Counted from the stretch's first letter, positions 1-6,050 are shown. The stretch: 6,402 nt of DNA from Rhizobium sp. Q54 (GCA_945872035.1 CAMBYA010000145.1:1-6402); one strand, 5' to 3'. Numbers and translations: made by a program. Notes: generated from the letters alone by a model not told the origin.

Positions 1-435
1 TGACTGCTGCGCCTGCTGCATCAGCGACGCCAGGGCGTTGTCGGTACGCGACGCCACCGAAATCTCGAAATAGGCGACGCTGAGCGGCTCGAACATTATT
101 TTCCATAGGCCGTCGACCCGTGCGGCGAATCCGTCACTGCCGGAGTTCCGCCTGGTTTCGCTTGCCGTGCGCCGCAGGGCGTCGAGGCGAAGATCCTGGA
201 TATGAGCGAGCGCCGCGCGCAGCACATCGGTCATCGTCTCGAAGTGATACTGCATGGCGCCGCGCGACAGCCCGGCCGTTTTGGCGATGACCGTCATCGT
301 CGTCTTGTTGTAGCCGATCTCGCTCAGGCACACGATCGCCGAATCCAGGATCAGCCGCCGGGTCTGATCGCTCTTTTCCGCCTGCCGGGTTCCTTCGCGG
401 GACCGGACTCGGCCCGTCGTCATCAGGGTATGCAC
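1..435 (-). CDS. TetR/AcrR-family transcriptional regulator, C-terminus cut off by the window edge
   Basis: The reverse strand is open from about 435 to base 1 without a stop and gives 141-145 residues of a TetR-type repressor. Counting from the ATG at 423, the N-terminal three-helix DNA-binding domain spans about residues 18-66. It contains the helix-turn-helix T-V-I-A-K-T-A-G-L-S-R-G-A-M-Q-Y-H-F (44-61), with the A-G-(L/V)-S-x-G-x-x-x-x-H-F pattern typical of the family. The rest is the start of the helical ligand-binding domain. Family members are usually 190-220 residues, so roughly 50-75 are missing. Start choice: a GTG at 435 has GGAGG only 4 nt upstream (440-444 on the minus strand), whereas the in-frame ATG at 423 would be 16 nt from it; I prefer GTG. 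The gene lies 183 bases downstream of the SDR on the same strand. By family precedent it represses nearby genes until a small, often lipophilic ligand binds. The ligand is unknown. Confidence 0.9.
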   Translation of the reverse strand, partial: MHTLMTTGRVRSREGTRQAEKSDQTRRLILDSAIVCLSEIGYNKTTMTVIAKTAGLSRGAMQYHFETMTDVLRAALAHIQDLRLDALRRTASETRRNSGSDGFAARVDGLWKIMFEPLSVAYFEISVASRTDNALASLMQQAQQS

Positions 436-531
436 GCTGCCTCCGTCATTGCTGCGCCGGGCCCAGAGGGACCATCACGCATGACTTTATATACCCGATC
501 GTTCGCCGCTTGTATCGCGCAAAAATTCAGC

Positions 532-566
532 AAAGGTGACTTTTGTAGGAAGCATAGTCACGCTTT
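532..566. promoter_or_regulatory. Inverted repeat upstream of the TetR gene, candidate operator
   Basis: GTGACT (536-541) and AGTCAC (556-561) are perfect inverted arms separated by 14 bases. They are flanked by a second matching pair, AAAG (532-535) and CTTT (563-566), with one unpaired base on the right. The element sits in the relatively AT-rich SDR-TetR gap, about 100 bases upstream of the TetR start. That position would suit autoregulation or another regulator. Binding by TetR is inference; the spacing is wider than in many TetR operators. Confidence 0.35.
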
Positions 567-618
567 CCGCCGCATCGCAACACCTACCAGCGCTGGGCGG
601 GCCATTCTGCCTGTCATT

Positions 619-1431
619 TCAGCGAGGATCGAACGAGCGGTCGATGCGTTCGAACCGGCGGCGAACGAATTCCCGGCTCTCGTCATGGGTAATGACATAG
701 AGCTCCTGCCTGCGGATAGCGCGCAAGACCCGTTCGGCGACTTCAGGAGCCTCCAGCGTCCGGCCCTGCAGAGCACTCTGCTCCTCCTGGTTGCGACGCC
801 GTATCATGCTGGTCCCGCCCAGTTCGGCGGGCCGGTTGCGAGCGCTGTCGCCGATATTCGTCTTCACCAGCATGGGGCACAGCACCGAGGCGCTCATCTT
901 GGTGCCGCGCAGGTCGCGGTACAGGCATTCCGACAGGGCGACGACGCCGTACTTGGTCACGCAATACACACCGAGTCCGCTATTGGGCACCAGCCCGGCG
1001 AAGGAGGCGGTGCTGATCACGTGGCCCTCCTCCCCCTGTTCCAGCATGCGCGGAACGAAGGCTTCCACGCCGTGGATCACGCCCCAAAGATTGACGTTGA
1101 TGGACCATTCCCAGTCCTCGTGCTTCATTTCCTGGATGGGGCCGTAGACGGCGACACCGGCATTGTTGAACAGCACGTTGACGCCGCCGAACGCGCTCCA
1201 CGCCGCGTCGGCCAACGCCTGAACCTGATCTCGCTTGCTCACGTCGGTCCTGACGCCGATGGCGGGCGTCCCCTGCGTCGTGAATTCCGCCACGGCCTTG
1301 TCCAGCGAGACCTGCTCGATATCGGCGAGCACCAGCTTCATCCCTTCCATGGCGAAACGCCGGGCGGTAGCGAGGCCTATGCCGCTCGCGCCGCCGGTGA
1401 TGACCGCCACGCGGCCGTTCAACTGCTCCAT
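619..1431 (-). CDS. Classical SDR-family NAD(P)-dependent oxidoreductase
   Basis: This 270-residue soluble enzyme has a single-domain Rossmann fold of the classical short-chain dehydrogenase/reductase family, which oxidises or reduces hydroxyl/keto groups. The cofactor motif T-G-G-A-S-G-I-G is at residues 12-19, and the acidic residue after the second strand is D37 in L-A-D-I-E, which in this family favours NAD(H) over NADP(H). Other landmarks are D63, N-N-A-G at 89-92, and the catalytic tetrad N114, S143, Y156 and K160 (Y-C-V-T-K). All are intact and the length is normal. The C-terminal part (about 190-270) is rich in Arg/Glu and would form the substrate loop, so the substrate cannot be told. 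Start: ATG at 1431 with GGAGG 5 nt upstream. A longer in-frame reading to 1500 is rejected because it crosses the likely promoter and adds 23 residues before the usual SDR start. It is divergent to the MAPEG gene and upstream of the TetR gene on the same strand, suggesting local TetR control. Confidence 0.95.
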   Translation of the reverse strand: MEQLNGRVAVITGGASGIGLATARRFAMEGMKLVLADIEQVSLDKAVAEFTTQGTPAIGVRTDVSKRDQVQALADAAWSAFGGVNVLFNNAGVAVYGPIQEMKHEDWEWSINVNLWGVIHGVEAFVPRMLEQGEEGHVISTASFAGLVPNSGLGVYCVTKYGVVALSECLYRDLRGTKMSASVLCPMLVKTNIGDSARNRPAELGGTSMIRRRNQEEQSALQGRTLEAPEVAERVLRAIRRQELYVITHDESREFVRRRFERIDRSFDPR

Positions 1432-1457
1432 GTATTCCTCCCGTTCGAGTCCGCGCC

Positions 1458-1485
1458 ATAATGCCACGCGCGCGGCGGAAGCCAA
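1458..1485 (-). promoter_or_regulatory. Candidate sigma-70-type promoter of the SDR gene
   Basis: On the minus strand a TTGGCT -35 (1485-1480) and a CATTAT -10 (1463-1458) are 16 bases apart, each matching consensus at 4 of 6 positions. Transcription would begin near 1451, about 20 bases before the SDR ATG, leaving room for the GGAGG ribosome site. This placement supports 1431 as the true start. Confidence 0.4.
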
Positions 1486-1504
1486 ATGGCAGGAACTCAC
1501 CGCG

Positions 1505-1535
1505 TTGCGAATTAGGCAAGAGCCCCGAGTCGCAA
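1505..1535. promoter_or_regulatory. Inverted repeat TTGCGA-N19-TCGCAA in the divergent promoter region
   Basis: TTGCGA (1505-1510) and TCGCAA (1530-1535) are perfect 6-base inverted arms with a 19-base spacer. They lie upstream of both the SDR and MAPEG promoters. The right arm overlaps the tighter CAAAT-N4-ATTTG element. It may be a second regulator half-site pair or chance. Confidence 0.25.
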
Positions 1536-1546
1536 ATTCCGATTTG
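1533..1546. promoter_or_regulatory. Candidate operator CAAAT-N4-ATTTG between SDR and MAPEG
   Basis: The 14-base element CAAATTCCGATTTG has perfect 5-base inverted arms (1533-1537 and 1542-1546). It ends 3 bases before the proposed MAPEG -35 and lies about 50 bases upstream of the SDR -35. A compact two-fold symmetric site between divergent genes, with a TetR gene next door, is the expected form of a TetR operator. The assignment is inference. Confidence 0.4.
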
Positions 1547-1549
1547 GTG

Positions 1550-1579
1550 GCGACACCTGCGGATGGCCGCCCTTATAGT
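1550..1579 (+). promoter_or_regulatory. Candidate promoter of the MAPEG gene
   Basis: GCGACA (1550-1555, 4 of 6 to TTGACA) and TATAGT (1574-1579, 5 of 6 to TATAAT) are separated by 18 bases. The predicted start of transcription is near 1586, about 26 bases before the ATG, with the AGGAGG ribosome site in the leader. Confidence 0.45.
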
Positions 1580-1611
1580 GGCCGGAATGCCAACACCTCA
1601 GGAGGGGCTCC

Positions 1612-2010
1612 ATGGACGGATATGTTTATCCGGGTATCGTCAGCAGTCTCGCGTTGCTGGTCTGCTACTACACGTTGCTTCGGTCAGGGATAGCGCGCCG
1701 CCGGTTCAAGATCGAGCCGCCGGCCCACACCGGCCCCGAAGAATATGAGCGCTATGTCCGGGCTCACCAGAACACCATAGAGCACCTTGTGCTGTTCCTG
1801 CCCGGCCTGTGGCTGTTCTGCCTGGCATGGAACCCCGTGGTCGGCGCGATCATCGGCGCGACATGGCTGCCAGGCCGCATCTTTTATGCGCACGGCTACT
1901 ACAAATCCGCGCCGGCGCGGCGCCCGGGACTGATTTCCAGCATGCCAGCCATCTACATCCTCGTGCTTGGTTCGCTGGTTGGCTTCGTGATCAAGCTTTT
2001 CGAGGGCTGA
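1612..2010 (+). CDS. MAPEG-family membrane protein (glutathione S-transferase/eicosanoid type)
   Basis: This 132-residue integral membrane protein has the size and four-helix layout of MAPEG proteins (microsomal glutathione S-transferase, FLAP, leukotriene C4 synthase). Hydrophobic segments are at about 7-24, 58-73, 75-91 and 110-128. Two family signatures are visible. One is E-x-x-x-R-A-H-Q-N-T-I-E-H around residues 46-58, with R50, N54 and E57 in the loop and second helix. The other is G-R-I-F-Y-A-H-G-Y-Y-x-x-x-P-x-R-R at 88-104, with the R89, Y92 and G95-Y96 positions that in the family contact glutathione. By family knowledge it would conjugate or reduce lipophilic electrophiles or lipid peroxides with glutathione in the inner membrane; the exact substrate cannot be read. 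The start is firm: AGGAGG 6 nt before the ATG. It is divergent from the SDR and followed after 145 bases by the kinase gene, which has its own leader. Confidence 0.9.
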   Translation: MDGYVYPGIVSSLALLVCYYTLLRSGIARRRFKIEPPAHTGPEEYERYVRAHQNTIEHLVLFLPGLWLFCLAWNPVVGAIIGATWLPGRIFYAHGYYKSAPARRPGLISSMPAIYILVLGSLVGFVIKLFEG

Positions 2011-2155
2011 CACCAGGCGGACAATGGAGGCTGTAAATCACGAAAGTCAAAATGTGACGCAAATAGTACAAGTTTTAGTCAAAAATATATATTTGCCTTA
2101 ATTTGCGGCGGGGTTTAGCCCTAGCCTCGACGAAGTTCGACAAAGGCTTGGGTAA
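2011..2155 (+). promoter_or_regulatory. AT-rich leader with likely promoter of the hybrid kinase gene
   Basis: These 145 bases are far richer in A/T than the rest of the window, especially 2035-2102. They contain the perfect palindrome AAATATATATTT (2083-2094) and a direct repeat AGTCAAAA at 2045-2052 and 2077-2084, exactly 32 bases apart, about three helical turns. An inverted pair GTCA/TGAC lies at 2046-2049 and 2055-2058. A -10 box could be within 2086-2093, but I could not fix a convincing -35. No hairpin terminator is visible after the MAPEG stop, so read-through is possible. The kinase ribosome site is weak: AAAGG about 9 bases before the ATG. Confidence 0.4.
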
Positions 2156-4369
2156 ATGCTGGAGAACGCGGGTCTGGGCGGCATCAACACCGCCGGCGCG
2201 GTCGTATGGGGTGCCGCTGCCTGTGTGTCCCTGTTCGTCCTGATCAGGATCCGAAGCGTGCGGATTCTGCTCGGCAGCGCCTCTCTGGTGCTGATCGCGT
2301 TCGCCGCCAGCATTCAGGCCGGCTTGATCGATCTGTCAGGGTTCGACATCACGTCTTTCAACAGCAGCCAGCTTTTGCTCACGCTCAGCAGCATTCCGAT
2401 GCTGCTGGCCGTACTGTTGACGGCGCAGTACCGCCAGCAGCGCCGCATCCAGGAGACCGCGCTGGGCAATTCCATCAGCGGGGTTGCCATCGCGGACCTC
2501 GACGGCAAACTCCAGTACGCCAATGATTCCTTTATCAGGCTGGTCGGAGCCGGCGGATTGAAGGATGTGATCGGACGTCATGCCGATGAATTCTTTCTCG
2601 ATCCGGAACGGGCCAGCGAGATCCTTCAAATCATTCAGGAGAAGGGCAGTTGGCGGGGCGAGGTTGTCGCACGGCGCTTGGACGGCAGCAGCAAGGAAGT
2701 CGACCTTCATGCCTCGCTGACGCGCGACACCTCGGGCGCGCCAACGGCGATCATCGGCTCCTTCGCAGACATGAGCCACAGCCGCGAGAAGGAACGGCAG
2801 TTGCGGTTCAGCAACTCGCTGCTCACCAACCTGGTCGAGAGCGCGCCCATTCTGCTGTGGACAGCCGATCCCGCAGGCGACATCGGCCTGGTCTGCGGCC
2901 GAGGCTTCGACCGCATCAAGCAACTGGCCGATGACGGCCAGGATGTTGCCCGGCCGGCGCCGGGAACGTCCATCTACGAGTTGTTTCGCACCGTGCCGGA
3001 CATCAGGCGCCAGGTCGCGCGCGTGCTGGTCGGCAAGCCGGCAAGGTTCGAGTGGCAATGCAGCGACTCGGTGGTGTTCGAGGTCCAGATCAGCCCGCGC
3101 CATGGCCCCGGCGGCACCATCTCGGGCATCGTCGGAGTGGCGCTGGATGTATCCACGCGCATCGCCGCCGAGCATGCGCTTGAGCGAAACCTGAAGCACC
3201 AGGTCGAGATCGAGCAGCGGCTCGACCGCGCCGAGCGGCTCGAGGCCGTCGGCCGCCTGACCGGCGGCGTCGCCCATGACTTCAACAACCTGCTGACGAC
3301 GATCCTCGGCAACGTCGATCTGATCGTTGAGCGCGTCGAGCAGGACCCGGAGCTCAAGCTCTATGCCGAATCCGCCGCGCGCGCGGCCGAACGTGGCGCC
3401 GAACTGACGCAACGCCTGCTCGCCTTCTCGCGCCAGCAGGCGCTCAATCCGCGCCCGACCGACGTCAACAAGCTACTGGAGGCCCTCACCGGCATGCTTG
3501 AACGCACGTTGCCGGAAAACATCGTCATCGCCCGGGATTTCGATGCCGATGCGGTGTGCGCGTCGATCGACCCCGGCCAGTTCGAGAATGCCATCCTCAA
3601 CCTGACGCTGAACGCCCGCGACGCCATGCCTTGCGGCGGCACACTGACCATCTCGACACGCGGCAATCCGCGGCGATCCGGGCTAAGTGGCAGCCAGGAC
3701 GACCGCATGGTTGCCATCGCCGTCAGCGACACCGGGGTCGGCATGAGCCAGGAAGTCATCGAGAAGGCGTTCGAGCCGTTCTTCACCACTAAGAAGGGCG
3801 AAATGTCCAATGTCGTCGGGTCCGGCCTTGGCCTCAGCATGGTCTATGGGTTCGCGGCCCAGTCTGGTGGGCGGGTGGAGATCGACAGCGCCCCCGGCAA
3901 GGGAAGCACGGTAACGCTGCACTTGCCCGTTGCCGACCGCATCGAGGGAAAGATCGAGGACAAGAAGGCCGACTTGCGCGAAATGCAGCAAGGCAGTGAC
4001 CGGATCATGGTTGTCGAGGACGACCCCGATGTCCGCCAGTTCATCGTCAACGCACTCAAGCGCCTCGGCTACTCTGTGGTGTCGGCCGAGAACGGACCCG
4101 AGGCCATGCAGGTCGCCCATGAGGCCGGCAGGATCGACCTGCTGATCTCCGATGTGGTGCTTCCGGGCGGCATGACCGGCCCCGACGTCGCCGATCGCTT
4201 CCTGGAGATCTTTCCCAAGGGCAAGGTGCTGTTTACGTCCGGCTATATCGGCGACGACCTGGTGATGCGCTCGCGCCTGGAAAGCGACGTCGAGTTGCTG
4301 TCCAAGCCCTATACGCTCCAGACGCTCGCCGCCAGGGTGCGGACCGTGCTCGACCCCATGCTTCACTGA
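2156..4369 (+). CDS. Membrane-bound hybrid sensor histidine kinase (PAS-PAS-HisKA-HATPase-REC)
   Basis: This 737-residue two-component sensor has three predicted membrane helices at about 12-32, 36-57 and 72-90, with almost no periplasmic domain, so sensing is probably in the membrane or cytoplasm. A first PAS domain spans about 100-212 (I-A-D-L-D-G-K-L-Q-Y-A-N core). A second, divergent PAS-like region spans about 223-340, beginning with E-S-A-P-I-L-L-W-T-A-D. A charged coiled coil (about 343-368) leads to the HisKA H-box G-G-V-A-H-D-F-N-N with phospho-acceptor H374. The ATP-binding domain has N-box N482/N486, G1 D-T-G-V-G (525-529), F-box F-E-P-F-F-T-T-K (539-546) and G2 G-S-G-L-G-L (555-560). 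A linker joins a receiver domain (about 616-735) with acidic E621/D622/D623, phospho-acceptor D666, T694 and K717. All catalytic residues are present. It would autophosphorylate H374 and pass phosphate to D666, then probably to an Hpt protein or use the receiver as a sink. No partner regulator is nearby, so it is an orphan. Ligand and output are unknown. Confidence 0.95.
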   Translation: MLENAGLGGINTAGAVVWGAAACVSLFVLIRIRSVRILLGSASLVLIAFAASIQAGLIDLSGFDITSFNSSQLLLTLSSIPMLLAVLLTAQYRQQRRIQETALGNSISGVAIADLDGKLQYANDSFIRLVGAGGLKDVIGRHADEFFLDPERASEILQIIQEKGSWRGEVVARRLDGSSKEVDLHASLTRDTSGAPTAIIGSFADMSHSREKERQLRFSNSLLTNLVESAPILLWTADPAGDIGLVCGRGFDRIKQLADDGQDVARPAPGTSIYELFRTVPDIRRQVARVLVGKPARFEWQCSDSVVFEVQISPRHGPGGTISGIVGVALDVSTRIAAEHALERNLKHQVEIEQRLDRAERLEAVGRLTGGVAHDFNNLLTTILGNVDLIVERVEQDPELKLYAESAARAAERGAELTQRLLAFSRQQALNPRPTDVNKLLEALTGMLERTLPENIVIARDFDADAVCASIDPGQFENAILNLTLNARDAMPCGGTLTISTRGNPRRSGLSGSQDDRMVAIAVSDTGVGMSQEVIEKAFEPFFTTKKGEMSNVVGSGLGLSMVYGFAAQSGGRVEIDSAPGKGSTVTLHLPVADRIEGKIEDKKADLREMQQGSDRIMVVEDDPDVRQFIVNALKRLGYSVVSAENGPEAMQVAHEAGRIDLLISDVVLPGGMTGPDVADRFLEIFPKGKVLFTSGYIGDDLVMRSRLESDVELLSKPYTLQTLAARVRTVLDPMLH

Positions 4370-4394
4370 GCATTCCTCCCACGGTCCACTCAAG

Positions 4395-4428
4395 GCCGTT
4401 CCGCCGGGCGCAGCCCCCCCGGAACGGC
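4395..4428 (+). terminator. GC-rich hairpin after the hybrid kinase gene, possible terminator
   Basis: GCCGTTCC (4395-4402) pairs perfectly with GGAACGGC (4421-4428), extended inward by G4403-C4420 and a GGG/CCC pairing. It starts 26 bases after the kinase stop. No T-run follows on the plus strand, so it is not a textbook intrinsic terminator; it may act as an mRNA 3'-end stabiliser or with Rho. Confidence 0.5.
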
Positions 4429-4451
4429 GACGCTTCCCTCCACAAACCATC

Positions 4452-4482
4452 GCAACACCTCCATCATCTCGTGAAGTGTTGC
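4452..4482. repeat. Inverted repeat GCAACAC-N17-GTGTTGC
   Basis: GCAACAC (4452-4458) and GTGTTGC (4476-4482) are perfect 7-base arms, and after one mismatch TC/GA continue the pairing. The left arm lies inside CATCGCAACACCT (4448-4460), which recurs exactly at 573-585 in the SDR-TetR gap. It could form a hairpin behind the kinase gene or be a protein site; no gene-specific role can be assigned. Confidence 0.35.
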
Positions 4483-4505
4483 AACCATGCCCTGAATCCA
4501 ACGTG

Positions 4506-4599
4506 AAAAGCGGACAGTCGGCCTGCTCCGTCGAACGTCGGGTTCTGGGCGAAAGCAGAATGGCCGCTTCTCGCAACATGGCTCATGTCAGCAGACGTT
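4506..4599. repeat. Degenerate dispersed-repeat debris with AGCGGACA-like motifs
   Basis: Three related words occur here: AAAAGCGGACAG (4506-4517), AGCAGAAT (4554-4561) and AGCAGACGTT (4590-4599). The first recurs exactly at 6250-6261, next to a fourth variant AGCGGACATT (6278-6287). From memory, such AAGCGGACATT blocks are common in non-coding repeats of Bradyrhizobium-like genomes, where they are often mis-called as small hypothetical proteins. Within the stretch, GCGAAAGC (4550-4557) and GCTTCTCGC (about 4566-4574) can pair with one bulge. I see no coding region here; the whole gap 4370-4843 is gene-free. Confidence 0.4.
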
Positions 4600-4675
4600 C
4601 GCAGCGGCCCGAACCGAGTTGGCGACGGTCTGGATTGTTCACCCAGCGATGATCCATCAATGAAAGAAAGCCCCG

Positions 4676-4699
4676 CCGGATAAGGACGCATTATCGCGG
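4676..4699. repeat. Short inverted repeat CCG-GATAA-N7-TTATC-g-CGG
   Basis: GATAA (4679-4683) and TTATC (4691-4695) are inverted arms around a 7-base loop, extended by CCG/CGG with one bulged G. It lies about 80 bases upstream of the thiolase promoter. Function unknown: an upstream regulator site or a small hairpin. Confidence 0.25.
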
Positions 4700-4778
4700 A
4701 CTAACGCCTCGGGCCCCTGTTGCGGTTGCGGAATCTCCGACCGCCCCCGGAAAGATTGTGGGTGGCCCGGCTGTGACT

Positions 4779-4806
4779 TTGCTTGATGCCCGGCGCCCCG
4801 TATAAG
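4779..4806 (+). promoter_or_regulatory. Candidate sigma-70-type promoter of the thiolase gene
   Basis: TTGCTT (4779-4784; 4 of 6 to TTGACA) and TATAAG (4801-4806; 5 of 6 to TATAAT) are 16 bases apart. Transcription would start near 4813, about 30 bases before the ATG at 4844. This makes the in-frame ATG at 4808, right behind the -10, an unlikely start. Confidence 0.55.
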
Positions 4807-4814
4807 AATGGGTC

Positions 4815-4824
4815 GGATTAATCC
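4815..4824. promoter_or_regulatory. Palindrome GGATTAATCC at the thiolase transcription start
   Basis: A perfect 10-base palindrome lies 8 bases downstream of the proposed -10, covering roughly +2 to +12. A repressor bound here would block initiation. It resembles neither of the candidate operators near the SDR/MAPEG genes, so it would be read by a different regulator, if any. Confidence 0.3.
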
Positions 4825-4843
4825 TGAGAACAGGACAAGCCAA

Positions 4844-6016
4844 ATGCGTGAAGCAGTAATCGTCTCCTACGCGCGAACGGGCCTCGCCAAAGCTGGCCGG
4901 GGCGGGTTCAACATCACCCCGCCCATGTCCATGGCCGCGCATGCGATCAAGCACGCCGTCGCCAGGTCGGGTGTGGAGGCGGACTTCGTCGAGGATTGTT
5001 ACCTTGGCAACATTGCCCACGCGGCGCCGAACATCGCCCGCCAGGCAGCCCTGCTGGCCGGCTTGCCCAAATCCACCGCCGGGGTCAGCATCAACCGCTT
5101 CTGCTCGTCGGGCTTGCAGGCCATCGCCATGGCCGCCAACCACATCCGGGGCGACAATGCCGATTGTGTGGTGGCCGGCGGTGTCGAGAGCCTGTCCATC
5201 CCGGGCGGCGGCGTGCCCAAGGAGTCCATCGACCCCGACCTGTTGAATATCGCGCCGGCCATCTTCATGGCCATGATCGACACCGCCGACATCGTCGCGG
5301 AGCGCTACAACGTCAGCCGCGAATATCAGGACGAATACTCGCTGGAATCCCAGCGCCGGATGGCCGCCGCCCAGCAGGCCGGCCTGTTCAGGGATGAGAT
5401 CGTCCCGATGGCAACCCGGATGAAGGTTGTCGACAAGGCAACCCAGGAGGAGAGCCTGGTCGACTACGTCGTGAATCGCGACGAATGCAATCGCCCGGAC
5501 ACCACCCTCGCGGGCCTCGCCGCGCTCCAGCCGGTCAAGGGGCCGGGCAAATACATCACCGCCGGCAACGCCTCTCAACTCTCCGATGGCGCGGCCGCCG
5601 TGGTTCTCATGGAGGCCAAGGAAGCCGAACGCCGTGGGCTGGAGCCCCTCGGACGCTTCGTGTCCTGGGCCGCCGCTGGTTGCGAACCTGACGAGATGGG
5701 CATCGGCCCGGTGTTCGCCGTGCCGAAGTTGCTGAAGCGCCAGGGTCTCGGCGTCGACGATATCGACCTGTGGGAACTGAACGAGGCTTTCGCCAGCCAG
5801 TGCCTCTACAGTCGTGACCGCCTCGGCATCGACCCCGCCAAATACAACGTCAACGGCGGCTCCATCGCTGTCGGCCACCCCTTCGGCATGACCGGCGCCC
5901 GCTGCACCGGCCACCTGCTGCAAGAGGGCCGGCGCCGCGGCGCCAGGTGGGGCGTGGTGACCATGTGCATCGGCGGCGGCCAAGGCGGCGCCGGGCTGTT
6001 CGAAATCTTCAGTTGA
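4844..6016 (+). CDS. Thiolase (acetyl-CoA C-acyltransferase family)
   Basis: This 390-residue cytosolic enzyme is full length for the thiolase family, which cleaves 3-ketoacyl-CoA with CoA or condenses two acyl-CoAs. The nucleophile is C87 in N-R-F-C-S-S-G-L-Q-A. The other active-site elements are N313 in N-E-A-F, H345 in G-H-P-F-G-M-T-G-A-R, and C375 in M-C-I-G-G-G-Q-G-G. All four match the degradative/biosynthetic thiolase catalytic set. The family segment usually reading G-G-M-E-N-M-S is here G-G-V-E-S-L-S, followed by an unusual P-G-G-G-V-P-K-E-S stretch, so chain-length preference may differ from the standard acetoacetyl-CoA enzyme. Start: ATG 4844, with AGGA 8 nt upstream and the usual R-E-A-V-I-V beginning; the in-frame ATG at 4808 sits almost on the -10. 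The gene has its own promoter and no hydratase/dehydrogenase partner in the window, so beta-oxidation or another acyl-CoA pathway is possible. No specific symbol is justified. Confidence 0.93.
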   Translation: MREAVIVSYARTGLAKAGRGGFNITPPMSMAAHAIKHAVARSGVEADFVEDCYLGNIAHAAPNIARQAALLAGLPKSTAGVSINRFCSSGLQAIAMAANHIRGDNADCVVAGGVESLSIPGGGVPKESIDPDLLNIAPAIFMAMIDTADIVAERYNVSREYQDEYSLESQRRMAAAQQAGLFRDEIVPMATRMKVVDKATQEESLVDYVVNRDECNRPDTTLAGLAALQPVKGPGKYITAGNASQLSDGAAAVVLMEAKEAERRGLEPLGRFVSWAAAGCEPDEMGIGPVFAVPKLLKRQGLGVDDIDLWELNEAFASQCLYSRDRLGIDPAKYNVNGGSIAVGHPFGMTGARCTGHLLQEGRRRGARWGVVTMCIGGGQGGAGLFEIFS

Positions 6017-6050
6017 TCAAGTCGTCGGCCCGGCGGGCTTCGGTGGGAGC

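Noticed and set aside
587..596. CCAGCGCTGG palindrome downstream of the SDR as a terminator
   Set aside because: The stem is only 10 bases with no loop or T-run; too weak to call.
202..1461. Long 419-codon plus-strand frame overlapping the TetR and SDR genes
   Set aside because: It lies antisense to two genes with clear family motifs, and its translation is low-complexity without a domain; an antisense shadow in GC-rich DNA.
1432..1500. N-terminal extension of the SDR to an upstream ATG
   Set aside because: It would include the proposed promoter and ribosome site, and add 23 residues unlike any SDR N-terminus.
2336..3412. Long minus-strand frame inside the hybrid kinase gene
   Set aside because: It is antisense to the PAS/HisKA coding region, which carries all the recognised motifs; shadow frame.
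4464..4691. 75-codon minus-strand frame in the kinase-thiolase gap
   Set aside because: No ribosome site or domain; the peptide resembles translations of non-coding repeat debris (S-A-D-M / G-H-S-A-F style) rather than a protein.
4691..5983. 430-codon minus-strand frame opposite the thiolase gene
   Set aside because: The plus strand has the intact thiolase catalytic residues and a promoter; the reverse frame has no recognisable domain.
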